A stretch of 64,000 bases of DNA. Origin: Acanthosepion esculentum. Lineage: Eukaryota; Mollusca; Cephalopoda; Sepiida; Sepiidae. Within the stretch, counting starts at the first letter, position 1. Every line of letters starts with the position of its first letter. The stretch covers positions 13,968,622 through 14,032,621 of the forward strand of contig OZ038496.1 of the NCBI GenBank assembly GCA_964036315.1, given 5' to 3'. A program made the position numbers and the translations under genes. Shown here in pieces: positions 51,178 through 61,697 of the stretch. Under the pieces are notes generated by a model. That model saw nothing but the letters and a program-made list of their open reading frames with translations, did not search any database and was not told the DNA's origin.

Positions 51178-51885
51178 ACAATCCTAAATAAATATATGTT
51201 GACCAATGAGAAATGAGTGTGCGTGAAATAATCAGCAACTTAATTGGAGCCTCTTTCAACTTCGCTAATCGTATAAATAGACCCCCATCTAAAAGAAAGA
51301 GAGATAGCGTGTTTTGGGGTTCATCCCCTCCATTAAATTTTTATGTCATGGAGTGTTTTTCTATGTTCCCTGAGAGTATGCGGTATTGTGGTATATGCAG
51401 GATTGATTGATGATGGATGAGTTCTTGCGGTGAATGTGCAAATTGTAACGAGTGAATGGGTTGTGAATCAGATTAGCTAGGTATAAGAGATTGAATGATG
51501 ACCAGCCATTTTCAGCCTTGTGTCAAAATTGTATTTTATACAATAAATCTTGAGATTCCAACAAGAGGCACACAGAGAAGACACAGAGAGACGAACACTT
51601 ACAACTGTGAGCGGATACATCAAAGGCATCTCGGCTTCAACAACCATTACCAAAAATTACAATCCTAAATAAATATATGTTGATCAATGAGAAATGAACA
51701 TGCCTAAAATAATCAACAACTTAATCGCAGCCTCTTTCAATTTTGCTAATAATATAAATAGACCCATGTCTGAAACAACAAAAGATTCAAACAAAAGATT
51801 CCAACAGAGAAGTCACAGAGAGACAAACACAACCGTGAGCAGATACATCAAAGAGATCTTGGCTTCAACAACCACGACAACTCCT
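51178..51885 (+). repeat. Head-to-tail repeat of an LTR-like or promoter-like unit
   Basis: The unit beginning acaatcctaaataaatatat starts at 51,178 and again at 51,659, directly abutting. Both contain gcctctttcaa followed by a TATA-box-like tataaatagaccc (51,272 and 51,753) and end in agcggatacatcaaag-type sequence plus ggcttcaacaacca. Copy 2 lacks about 250 bp between the TATA segment and the ccaacagagaag block. Copy 1 also has an AATAAA (51,541). This could be LTR-derived, but no TG/CA ends or primer-binding site were established. Confidence 0.65.
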
Positions 51886-52985
51886 CACACTTCTCTTGTC
51901 ATTTTCATCCCTTTTACTTCTCTCATACATTCATTCTTCCTTTTCCTCATTCACAGGATACGTTACCAAATGAAATTTTTATTTAATTTTACTTAAATTA
52001 TAAATAACAACCTTGTGCCATCTATAAACTTTACTGTTTTTGTAAAATATAAAACCACTATTTAATGTTTATATAAATTATTATTGTTATACTCCAGACT
52101 TGATCGTTTTTTAAATTGATTTATCATGTTTTACTTATTCCTTCATAAATCCCTTATGTTGGGTTAATCCTGACAAGGCCCAAATCTAACATCAAATAAG
52201 CCACTTATCACTTATTTTAACTTTATTAGACAATTCCAACTCCCAACAATTTATTTGAAATATATAATCCGATACCATAAAATTTTTATTTACTCCTTTT
52301 TCCTTTCCTGAATACAGGGTTTTGATAATAAAAATGAGATTAACGATCGCAAAACAATAGAAGCTGTTATATCTGCTGTTTTTCTTGTCTGTAAGAACAT
52401 GATTCTAACTGCTCAGAGACGGGTGCAACAACATATTCAACCGAATATATTGTTGCACCCGTCTCTGGTTGTGCCAATTAACAAAGAACTGTTTACTTGA
52501 ATACTACAGTTCATTATGTATCACTCAACAAATGACATATATCACCTTCTCTCACAATTGATCATAATTAGTTTTGACCTTTACTTTACTTCAAAACGAG
52601 GTTCTTCACATAAAAAGGTGACTTAAAACTTTAGGTATATATCTACTACTCAAGTGTACACCTGTATTTATAAAGGTTGGCTTTCCACCAAATAAGAAAT
52701 AGCAGAAGGTGACATCAGAGTCGTAGGGAGAGAGAAAAGCACACTGAGCAAAAAGTATTATCTAGCAAGTCACAAAGTTTTTAAGGTCTTTTTGATTTGA
52801 TTACAAGAAGAAAGCAAGGAGAGCCATAACCATTCAGAGTCCTTCAGCAAACAAATCTTAATAAACTTAAAGTAACAATGATATATACCAAAAATTATTA
52901 TATATATTATATATTATATATATTATATATGTTTTTTGGTTTCTTGACTGTACCTATAGTAAATTGACTTGAAATAATTACTTAC
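51886..52985. other. Intronic sequence
   Basis: AT-rich, containing the hairpin at 52,414-52,467 and a TA/TATTATA tract at 52,897-52,930. Nothing else is recognised. Confidence 0.5.
52414..52467. other. 25-bp hairpin
   Basis: Arms cagagacgggtgcaacaaca+ttc-type (52,414-52,438) and its complement (52,443-52,467) have one mismatch and a 4-base loop. The gacgggtgcaaca sequence is GC-richer than its surroundings. Confidence 0.9.
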
Positions 52986-53110
52986 AAGACAAGAAATGTT
53001 GCTGCTGTGATTAGTTGTAAAGTAGATACAGGATCAGGACTTCGACAACAAGTTCCATCATTGTAATTCATATGATCATTGCAATACATGTTGAACAAAA
53101 TCTGTGCATC
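52986..53110 (-). CDS. CASD1: CASD1 exon f (end of SGNH domain, start of TM segment)
   Basis: This 125-bp exon starts in phase 0 after a TTTTCAG acceptor and ends two bases into a Leu codon before GTAAGT. The peptide begins DAQILFNMYCNDHMNYNDGT and continues CCRSPDPVSTLQL. It matches the vertebrate ILMNVYCN...DGSCC region, including the conserved CC pair. The last 12 residues (ITAATFLV) begin a transmembrane helix that continues into the next exon. Confidence 0.95.
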
Positions 53111-53639
53111 CTGAAAAGAGAACAATAAATAAATTATATTACAAAAACATCAAGTGAACTAGAAAAGGTTTTTTTTTTCGGGGGGGGGGGGGGTATTAAT
53201 GCTCTTAAATAGAAAACAACCAATCAGTAGGAGATGTTCAATATTGCAATTAGGAATTTGTTTATAGAAAAAAAAAATGTTTTTTTTTGTTTTTAACCTT
53301 TAACACTCTGCATTATTCACTACATTCCTTTCCAGTGTATTATTTTTAAGGCTCCTCTACTGCACTACTGAATTTCAGTCATGGTTATTTACTGTTGCCA
53401 TAGCAGGATATGACAACACAACTGGAAATTTCAAATGTACTATCATTCATTTGAATCACTTGCAGTGGCAGGATAAAATTTTTGCTTTGCAAACACCACC
53501 ACCAGAATGTTAAAAGTTAATAATAATTTGAATAATTATCTATTTTTATTTTAATTTCTGAAAAAAAAAGCATAGTAACAATTATATAGTGATTTTTTTC
53601 AGACCAGTTTGTAGATAAATAGGAGTTTGCTTAGTAGCA

Positions 53640-53805
53640 GATATAATCAGGTGTTTTCCCAATCTGTAGTGTTCAAACACATAAAACCAAGATCTAAAAA
53701 TGTTGATTTTTAAGGTAAGCAGGCCTTTCCCCTCTGGAAGATTGGTGTGACACAATTTTCTTATTGTCTGACTTGGCCTCATTCCAGACTAAGACAAAGT
53801 ATTGT
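53640..53805. repeat. Dispersed repeat (copies at 6.39 and 63.64 kb)
   Basis: The block tgttgatttttaaggtaagc followed by a cct-rich line, gaaagattgg-like sequence, and a tgtctg...ccagacta end recurs at about 63,645-63,740 (tgctgattttcaaggtacgt). Its start recurs at about 6,400 (tgctgatttttaaggc). The gtaagc here is not a CASD1 donor because it is on the wrong strand. Confidence 0.55.
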
Positions 53806-53818
53806 TGAATTTTTTTTT

Positions 53819-54062
53819 TTTTTTTTTTTTTACAGCTTATCAACCTTTTCTTGGTTATTTAAAACTGAAAAACAATTTTTTTTTTCTGCAAGTGAATATT
53901 GCATTAACAATATTTTGGAGATAATGATTTTTTCCAGATACTAGTTTTATTACTTAATCCATAGCTGGGAGAGGAGATGGATTCATGCCTTTCCCAAAGA
54001 TATTTGAGCATAAGTAAATGCAACAAACTTAGTGCTCCAATTTCTCATTCTGAGCTGCCAGT
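53819..54062 (-). mobile_element. tRNA-derived SINE, family A, with long T/A tail
   Basis: Begins after a 21-base T run with tacagcttatcaaccttttc then ttggttatttaaaactg. The body has ggattcatgcctttcccaaa. The head end near 54,060 is degenerate. Confidence 0.7.
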
Positions 54063-54661
54063 AAGTAAATATAGTCAGTAATAAAAATGTATCTGATAGT
54101 TTGATGACTAAGTACATTTTTACCTCAAATTTCCAACTTCCTCATGACTATATACAAAGCTATAAATATGTCATTAGTTAATACTAAATAATTGGATTAA
54201 TAAAACCAGACATTGGGTAATCTACTGTTTAAGACTTGCAGTTTCTGATTTGGAAAGAAATAAACGTTGGTCAGATAAACTAAGGACAGAATACTGGCTG
54301 TCAAGGATCAGATTAAACCCTTACATTAAATTCTTGGTTTTAGACTTTTGTGAAAAATGTTGATCAACTGTTGATCATCAAGTGTACACTTGGCTATTTT
54401 ACAAGAAACAAAACTTTCAATTAGAAAAAGAAAATTCATATTGTGGTATATTAGAAGCAATTTAAATTGAGAAAGTATAGATGGTGTGAAGAGAGAGAGA
54501 AGGAAAATGGTCAAGCCAGAAACAATCCCAAAACAGAAATTCAGTGTGAAAAATTAAGCACAAAAACCTGAAAATTTGAATACAGATCCCATATTTTTCA
54601 GTTTCTATGATATGGCTCTTAATTTTTCCAGTTAAATATGGAGGATAAAAGTTTGGTTTGG

Positions 54662-54780
54662 TTTGTTTCATGGCATATCAACCTCAATGGGTTATTTAAT
54701 GCTGACAAGATTTTTATTGTTGGTAATATTTTTTTTTTCAAAAATGTATTGCTGGTAATAATTTTTCCCAAAAATTATCG
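54662..54780 (-). mobile_element. SINE family A tail fragment
   Basis: catggcatatcaacctcaat then gggttatttaatgctg matches the tail part of family A (compare 42,710). The tRNA-like head is absent. Confidence 0.6.
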
Positions 54781-54819
54781 TTGGTATTAAAATCTATTTT
54801 ATACTTTCATAGTGTTTTG

Positions 54820-55010
54820 CCCCTTTTTGATGGGGTTAAGTATTTGCCTGTAGCTGGGACCCTGATAGGTGCTACCACTCCAGGTCAGGGTGGACCTGGG
54901 AACACCAGCAATAAAGAAGTCATTGCACACTCCCCAAAAACTCCTGATCAGAGGCCTTGCTGTCGGATGTAGTTTATCGTCATACCCAGGATGGGAGGAC
55001 AAAAGTATCC
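54820..55010. other. Unidentified GC-richer block
   Basis: Reads in both directions without obvious coding preference. Minus-strand pieces such as STLTWSGSTYQGPSYRQI look protein-derived. It is probably a mobile-element relic, identity unknown. Confidence 0.4.
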
Positions 55011-55382
55011 AATATACTTTTACATTAATTAGATGTAGGCTAATGTAATATTCTGCCTCAAAGGGTAAATTTTCAAAATTTATTTGAAGATAGCATTGTA
55101 TTTTTTATATTGCGAATATGCTACCTGAAATATCCTATCAAAATTACATCAGATGTATACAAATTCAAAAGGTCAACAATCAAAATATTTATACCCAAAT
55201 CATGTGGGAACATTGTATGCTTTTACAAGTCAGTGAAGATATGAAAGGCTTCTGATGAAGATCTAATGCTGATAAATATAAAGGAAGAGTATTATTTCTG
55301 TGAAAAGAGATTATGACATAAATACTTTATGAATGTCTTTGAGATCTGTCTTCTACTGAGGATATAAATAGTAAAGGCTCAC

Positions 55383-55488
55383 CAATTCCAGAGCTGATCG
55401 AGGAATGTGCAGTCCATCCAGAGATTCCTTTTTTAGCCCCTGCCCAACCAGCCGAGAGGAGCTCCAGATGTTAGCTGCACTGTTGTCC
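55383..55488 (-). CDS. CASD1: CASD1 exon e (carries catalytic D-x-x-H)
   Basis: This 106-bp exon starts with the last base of a split Leu codon (TT + G) and ends in phase 0 before GTGAGC. The acceptor is CCAG. The 35 residues end with ESLDGLHIPRSALEL. In human CASD1 the catalytic triad is reported as Ser94, Asp270 and His273, with the Asp and His in the DGLH motif of ESLDGLHLP. Both residues are retained here, so the esterase-fold active site appears intact in the visible part. The catalytic Ser is off-window. Confidence 0.96.
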
Positions 55489-57126
55489 CTGGCCACAAAA
55501 AAGAAAAAAGAAAAATGTTAAAGAAAGAAATAAAACAAGTCAAAAATAAAAATTGCATATTGAAAGAAAAAACAATTCAAACCCTAATTGCCAGTTAATT
55601 CAACCTATCTAAATTGGTAAATAATAAGGATTTCCTTATAGTTGGTTCACATATTTTAATAATTTAGTAAATGTTTATAAATTTATGAATAAAAAATTGT
55701 TTTCAGATTTATTTTTTTATGAATTGGTAAATGATAAATATTGCATTGCATTAGTTTTAATTGTATTAGTTTTTAGAATGTTGTAAATATCTTCTTGTAA
55801 ATAAACAATCTAATACATACATTATGTTTAATATTTTTGCTGTAAATTCTCAAAAAAAAAAAAAAAAATGTATTAATTCACTTTCATTATATGTTTAAAT
55901 TTTATTACAATCCTTTTTAAGACAATAAACATTGCCGAGGCATGAATGTAGTTGAAATAATAGCAGTGTCATGGGAAAAACTGTCCTTTTGACACCATTT
56001 TTTGTGCAGGCACAAAGGTCCATGTTTGCTCTCTTTTCTATCAATCATCTGGTAATGAAACAGAGAAAAAGAAAAGGGGGATTTATGCCATTCTCATCGG
56101 CTTTATGATGTTGATGTAATTGTCCACATTGATGGGGTTCTTCAAACCTACAAAAGTTTGCCCTCAAACAAAGTTTGACACACACCACTTGCAGGGCCTC
56201 TCATTATTTCTACACACACAGCAAGGCCTGCCTACATTTACTGTTAGATTCTTATAATTGTTCTACATATCAAAAACTTGCTAATTAGTTGGTACAACCA
56301 CCTGTTCTAATTGGTCAGGGTTTTTGCAAATAGCCAGTTCATCAAGAGAACACACCCTATCTAGGGGTAAGCACTAACCGTGCCCAGGGGAAAAAGATTC
56401 ACTTTAAACAAACCCTATTTGGAGTCTTGCCTTGTTAACTCATTAATACACATTAATATGAATTAAACAGAGTTTGAACCAGAAACTTTGTTTACACTTT
56501 GTTTTCCAAGCAACTAATCATTAAGCCACTTCACATTTCCAACTGATTAAATAATTTTTTTCTCTCTTGCTAGTGGTACCATCTAACTTAGTGCTACCTG
56601 TGATATTATTTGGAGAGAAGATGGGTGTTGCCAAATAATTTCCTATTGCCTAATAGGTGTTATAAAGGACCCTGATGAAATTTGAAGATAGAAAAATTTT
56701 TTTCATTGGCACAGAATAGACTGAATGATACTTTTTTTTTTTATCAGTTTCATCCCATACAAGGTAGTAAAAGCCACTAAGACAGAAGGGGTTGCTGGGT
56801 GTGGAAGAATTAGGAACAGAAACATTAATAATGAGCAGGAAAAGAAAATAGTAATCAAGAGGACAGTAGATAGTGATTGACATTGCATTTAAATTTTGTA
56901 TTACATTACAATTTGAGTACTGTGCTTAAATTTTAAAAAATCTAGGTACCAAAGCAGAGAACTCACCTGAACAATTACCATGAAAATATTTATAGAAAAA
57001 ACACAGTTAGTCAACCTTATGGTGGTGGGAAAGTGACTGAAGCCAAGCTAGTAGATCAGGACCGATAATATTGCTAAATTCTTTTTTTGGATTTTATCAA
57101 GGAGCTCAAGGTAAACAAATACTTAC
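55489..57126. other. Intron between exons d and e
   Basis: Holds the second copy of the gtgtcat...ttttgacac repeat (about 55,730-56,010) and a poly-A run at 55,852. A stretch at 56,040-56,400 has mixed composition that I cannot assign. No coding signal. Confidence 0.5.
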
Positions 57127-57217
57127 AAGATTTGAATGGCCACTTTGTTATAGTCATCAATCTGTTGGTTAGTGATCATGGAACGGTTGATTGATAATTT
57201 TTCCTCATTTACTGGAT
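57127..57217 (-). CDS. CASD1: CASD1 exon d (SGNH domain)
   Basis: This 91-bp exon has a CTGCAG acceptor and a GTAAGT donor, with phases 2 in and 2 out. The peptide after the split Asp is PVNEEKLSINRSMITNQQID followed by DYNKVAIQI. It aligns with the vertebrate PVYEDLLSENRKMITNEKID segment and its AYNEAA continuation. It contains an NRS sequon. The ITNxxID motif is the clearest identity anchor. Confidence 0.95.
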
Positions 57218-57401
57218 CTGCAGACAAAAGAGAATTTCAACTTGTGTTAAAGTTGTTCTTATAATAAAAATCTTAAATCATACACTGTGAATAAACATAT
57301 CTAATTGAAAGATTGTGGATTTGGCAGCCGTTTTAGCTGCAGGTATTAAGAAAAATTGAGAATGGAACCGAGTTCCAAATTTTCAGCAATTGTGCTCCCT
57401 G

Positions 57402-57503
57402 ATCTACATCAGGGTGTGTGACAATCCGGGTAACTTACAGGGGATTCAGTTCAGTTCCGAATTCCCTGTAGGTTATCTGGATCAACATACACCTGATGTA
57501 GGA
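57402..57503. repeat. Inverted repeat of about 44-bp arms, beside a tail-block copy
   Basis: ctacatcagggtgtgtgaca...caggggattc (57,402-57,445) pairs with gaattccctgtaggttatct...acacctgatgtagg (57,460-57,503). It is followed by gatgaaacgttatgataaca and acaaagacgaggacaatagt, a diverged family B tail. It sits about 185 bp upstream of exon d. Confidence 0.85.
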
Positions 57504-57788
57504 AGTAGGCTCAATGGATGAAACGTTATGATAACAACAAAGACGAGGACAATAGTCCACATGTAAATAGTATAAATAATCAGATGTATACAGGATAAAC
57601 TTTATTATTCAATGCAAAATGATATGAAGCAGATTTGAGCAGAACTTTATATACTGCCGAATCTACATTCAAATTCTATCTTCACCCTGAAAAGAACTTA
57701 TTCAACTCTCAAAATAATATTTTTTTTAGATTTGACCAATAGAGGAATCACTACATTTTTTTTTCTAACTTTAAAAACTTACAACCAG

Positions 57789-57856
57789 TGTCCCATAATT
57801 GTTGTTACATTTGTATACACATTTCACATTCTAAATGTAACAATTATTATGGGACA
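57789..57856. repeat. 24-bp hairpin
   Basis: tgtcccataattgttgttac+attt (57,789-57,812) pairs with aaatgtaacaattattatgg+gaca (57,833-57,856) with two mismatches and a 20-base loop. MITE-like. Confidence 0.85.
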
Positions 57857-58019
57857 GAGGTAGGAAAAATATAACATGACAATATATTTTTAAATTTAGT
57901 CTCTGTTTTCAGAATTTGTTGTTTTTGTTTGTTTTTTTTCAGAAAAATATTTAAAATTTTTCTTAAATATTTAAAAAGAAAACTATTTACACGGGTCAGA
58001 CCATTTTCACAATCTTTAT

Positions 58020-58700
58020 TGTTATATTCTCAACATTTCAGCCATTGTATGCTCCGGCCTTCTTCAGGTTACATTCAATGGAATTTCGAACCAATCTCTT
58101 TATTTCGTCCCCAAGGACACATAGCCAAGTTGGTTGAAGTAATCCAGTGACTTGACCCAAAGAGTTGTGAGTTCAATACCTGGCCACAGCAGAGTTGAAC
58201 AAAAACTTGGAGAGTTATGTTACTAAAGAGAAATAAGTGAAACTGAGATATCCAGAAAAGGCATGGCATGTGGAACTAGAAGAATCTACCCAGGAGGATG
58301 AAATAAAGAGTTCAGTTCAAAATTCCAATGTATATCACCTGAAGAAGGCTGGAATGTTGAACTGAACCCTTTATTTCGCTCGCTGGGGGAGACTGTTCTA
58401 GTTCCATGTGCCATGTCTAATGGATGTCAGTTATCTCCTGTTAATTCCCCTTGCCAAGTTCTCCACTGCCTTAACCAGGTATTGAACTCACACTCTTTGG
58501 GTCTTGTCACTGGATCAATGTGTCCTCAAGGATTAGACATGGCACTAAAACAGTCTACCCCAGCGAGCGAAATAAAGGGTTCAGTTCAACATTCCAACCA
58601 CTTGAAGAAGGCCGGAGCGTACAACAGCCGAAACGTTGTGATAAATATGGCAACAAAGATGAGGACAATAGTTCAAATAATGTAAATAGTGTACATAACA
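58020..58700. repeat. Cluster of inverted SINE family B pieces
   Basis: In order: an inverted tail (58,025-58,110), a plus copy of head, body and tail (58,115-58,365), an inverted body and head (58,365-58,530), and a plus body end and tail (58,531-58,695). Shared phrases are ggccttcttcagg / cctgaagaaggcc, ccagtgacttgaccc / gggtcttgtcactgg and ctttatttcg / cgaaataaag. The two 64-90-codon frames over it are not genes. Confidence 0.85.
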
Positions 58701-58851
58701 TCTCAGAAATATAGACAGAGATTAAAAAGAAAAATCTACAATGAAAGTTGTTATTTTATGTAACAGCTCAATTAAAATGAATAAAAATAATTTGCTTGAT
58801 AAATTTTTGCCATTGAAGATTTAATGAATTTATTAATGTGACAATTCTTAC

Positions 58852-58923
58852 CTTGTAGCATCCAAAGTATTGAGGCAGTATTTTTCAGTTTGTTCAAGAA
58901 GGGCACAATCATGGTGAGGTTGA
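58852..58923 (-). CDS. CASD1: CASD1 exon c (SGNH domain)
   Basis: This 72-bp exon carries two leading bases, 23 codons and one trailing base. The acceptor is TTTAG and the donor GTAAG. The peptide NLTMIVPFLNKLKNTASILW plus MLQ aligns with the vertebrate segment running from NITSIAPLLEKL to YWVLQ. The trailing G joins AT of the next exon to give the conserved Asp of the QDPV motif. An NLT sequon is present. Confidence 0.92.
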
Positions 58924-59848
58924 CTAAAGGAAAGAAAAGAGTTTTTTTTTGTTGAATAGTGTTAGCATTGGAATTTTGCAAACACAGATCATTTTTAACT
59001 AGCAGCAATCTTACATAAAATTTTCATAGTCACTTCACTCAACAGAAAGCCATATAAACTTTAATATATGTAAGATAAATTCTTCTCAGTACACAAGTGA
59101 ATTTGTTAACTGTTTTTCTAATTAACATATTCTTTCTGTTTTATTTATTTAAAAAGTTCAGAGCTTTGTTACAGAAATGGATTTTAATCAAGTCTTAAGC
59201 TTACCAAATATCAGTGTGTCAACATTGACCAACTATGACTATGATACAACTCTAGCTTGATGACTAATTTGTTCAAGTATTCTGCTCTTAGAATGTATTT
59301 TATGTTGAGGGGAAAATTACAAAAAGCATTTATAGAATTTGTTTCTCCCCTAACACCACAAATAACAATCATATACTTATATACAATATTCATATGTTAA
59401 TATTCTAAGATGAATGACTTACAGATTTATATGAGTATTTGTCCTTTGACCTATAAAATGTAGCATAAAGATTATTTTTGAAATGTTGGAAACAAAAATT
59501 GTCTAGTCCCATCAGCATATGCCTTTCACCCTCTATCTTTTAGTGCAATGGTGATGCTTGAAAGATGAAACCTCAAATAACAGATATTAGTGAATTATGC
59601 ATGTCTCACCTAATATTTAAATTGTAAAGAACCAAATCTGTTCTGATTAATTTGGAAAGCCATTTTTCAATTGATTTTTTACTAGAATTCAATGATTCCC
59701 TGACTGTAGTTTAAGTCCTCACCACTGTTCCAATAAAACCAGTACATTGGACATGTATTAATATTCCTCTACTATTTTTATTCATTTCATGGAAAAAAGG
59801 AGTCATAATTATTTACAATCAATGAATAAAATAAAAAAGTATGTATAC

Positions 59849-59900
59849 CTTCAAAGTTTTTTAAAGCCTGTTCACTGGCATTGTTAAGTTTTATGCTCCA
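59849..59900 (-). CDS. CASD1: CASD1 exon b (SGNH domain)
   Basis: This 52-bp exon starts in phase 0 with TGG after a TTTAG acceptor and ends with one base of a split codon before GTATAC. The 17 residues (WSIKLNNASEQALKNFE) match the WSIKIHNGSSEAL segment of vertebrate CASD1. The split Val codon (G + TC) is completed by the next exon. It contains an NAS sequon. The exon is far too short to stand out as an ORF. The call rests on splice sites, phase and similarity. Confidence 0.9.
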
Positions 59901-60197
59901 CTAAAGAAAAGAAAGTAAATATCATGAGCAGACATTATTTTGTTATAAAGAAACAAAGTCTTAAAAGTAAATAACCATATAAAATGTGATTAATCAGAGC
60001 AGAAATAATAATTTAAAAAAAAAAATTAATATAGATTAAGCATTCCATATCACAAATATGAATTCTTAAAAGTTAACAGGGGGTCCAGTTTACTATATAA
60101 ATTCATTGTAAATTGATCCTTCTATGTTAGCAAAAAAAAATATGCATATATGTGATTTCCCAAAATACATTTGTTTTTTAAATATTATAATCTAGAC

Positions 60198-60741
60198 CAG
60201 GGGTTGGCAACCTTTTGCTAACTATGTGCTGACTTAGGGTTTTAAAATCATTCACTGTGCCAACAGTATACGTATTTTTATACAAGTCAACATCAATACA
60301 CCTGTTGTACAATTCCTTTTAGTTGTTGCTGCTGTTGAAAGTCTTCAAGCAATGTGATTTTTGTTATTTGGTAAAGCGCTTTGTTTGCAATTATGCAGCG
60401 TCAGTCTATAAGGCCTGAGAAAGGAATGTCTTCTTTAAGATCTAAGGCAGGTTTTGGCAACCTTTTGCTGACTATGTGCTGTGTTTAAAATCATTCACTG
60501 TGCCAACAGCATACGTATTTCTATACAAGTCAACATCAATATACTTGTTCTACAATATATTTTATATAGTAATATATAGTATATATACTTTAGTATATAT
60601 TAAAATTGAAACAGCTAAATATCTTCTTTGTGTTGTAGTAGTTATTGGTTTGGACTTTGTGATGTCATTTGCAGCTGCGTGCCATTGAAAATTGCTTGGT
60701 ATGGCACATGTGGTACGCATGCAGTAGCTTGGTGACCCCTG
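60198..60741. mobile_element. hAT-type non-autonomous element 1
   Basis: Ends caggggttggcaaccttttg and (reversed) caggggtcaccaagctactg. Flanked by the 8-bp direct repeat atctagac at 60,190-60,197 and 60,742-60,749. Contains an internal duplication: ggcaaccttttgctaactat...acaagtcaacatcaatacac (60,207-60,302) repeats at 60,454-60,543. No transposase. Confidence 0.9.
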
Positions 60742-60749
60742 ATCTAGAC

Positions 60750-61012
60750 CAGTGGTTGCCAACTGGTGGTCCATGCAAAATTTTTAATGGTCTGTAGAAA
60801 AATTGGGACATTATTTAAATTTTTATGAAACTTCAAATTTTCAATTTGTTTTATTTAAATAATTCCACTATAACTTTGTTACCTTTAATGGGTGCATTTT
60901 ATATTAATAAAATAAAAGTTTCCTGATTATTATTATATAAATGTATTTACCTTCTTTTTTTTTTTGAATTCATATTAGTGGTCCATGAAGTTCAAACGGT
61001 TGGTGACCACTG
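60750..61012. mobile_element. hAT-type non-autonomous element 2
   Basis: Ends cagtggttgccaactggtgg and (reversed) cagtggtcaccaaccgtttg. Flanked by atctagac at 60,742-60,749 and 61,013-61,020. It directly abuts element 1 and shares the middle target-site copy. The interior is AT-rich with a ggtccatg inverted repeat at each end. Confidence 0.9.
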
Positions 61013-61209
61013 ATCTAGACTACTTAATCTATTGTAGCACATGATAAAAAAAAAAAGATTTAAAGATTTTTTGTTTTGGTTTATTTACGGGAATGAATTT
61101 ACATAAACTATTAACTTTTATAATAATTAATAAAAAAAAATTAAATGGGGGGGGGGGGATTTGTGGCCTGGAATGCTTAATATATAGTAGTATGAGAAAA
61201 AACTATGGA

Positions 61210-61240
<31 letters not shown>

Positions 61241-61586
61241 TATTTCTGGTCACATCATCTATTGTGCATCACCCCCAATTAATAATGAAAAATAAAAATA
61301 AAAATTATTAGGGTTTGTATTAACAATTTAAAAGCAATCACTATTATAGCTTTGATGATACACTTTGTCAAATGCAACCATGTTGGTGTCCAAAGAATAA
61401 ATTCATTTTGCAGCATACCTGGTAGGAACGACTAACTCTTACAATAACATTTTGAGCATTGTATATTTTATGCTTGACACAATCAGTTTTTTCTTATAAA
61501 ATTCAAATATAAGAATAGAATAAAAATATTAAACCCAGAAGATTACTTCAAGGTTTCTGATTTTACAGATTGTAAAAATTACTTAC
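61013..61586. other. Intronic sequence with homopolymers
   Basis: Contains a G run (about 61,147-61,158) and a poly-A run of about 27 (61,210-61,236). Otherwise unrecognised. Confidence 0.6.
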
Positions 61587-61697
61587 CGTACCACTTCCAG
61601 TGACAATCAAGTTTGGCCGAGCAGTAGGGCCACTCATCAACCAAGATTTGTACACATAATACATTGAGGTATTGACCATAGGATGCCAAAGGAAATC
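61587..61697 (-). CDS. CASD1: CASD1 exon a (first exon seen; SGNH domain)
   Basis: This 111-bp exon is phase 0 at both ends. It has a TAG acceptor at 61,698-61,700 and a GTAAGT donor at 61,586-61,581 (minus strand). It encodes 37 residues beginning DFLWHP and ending IVTGSGT. The stretch matches the central part of the lumenal SGNH/PC-esterase-like domain of CASD1, where the vertebrate protein also has a DFLWHP motif followed by a W-containing segment. In the family this Golgi enzyme transfers acetyl from acetyl-CoA to CMP-sialic acid, giving 9-O-acetyl sialic acid. An NTS sequon is present. The exons with the start codon and the GDSR catalytic Ser lie beyond 64,000 and were not found in 61,698-64,000. 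Confidence 0.93.
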
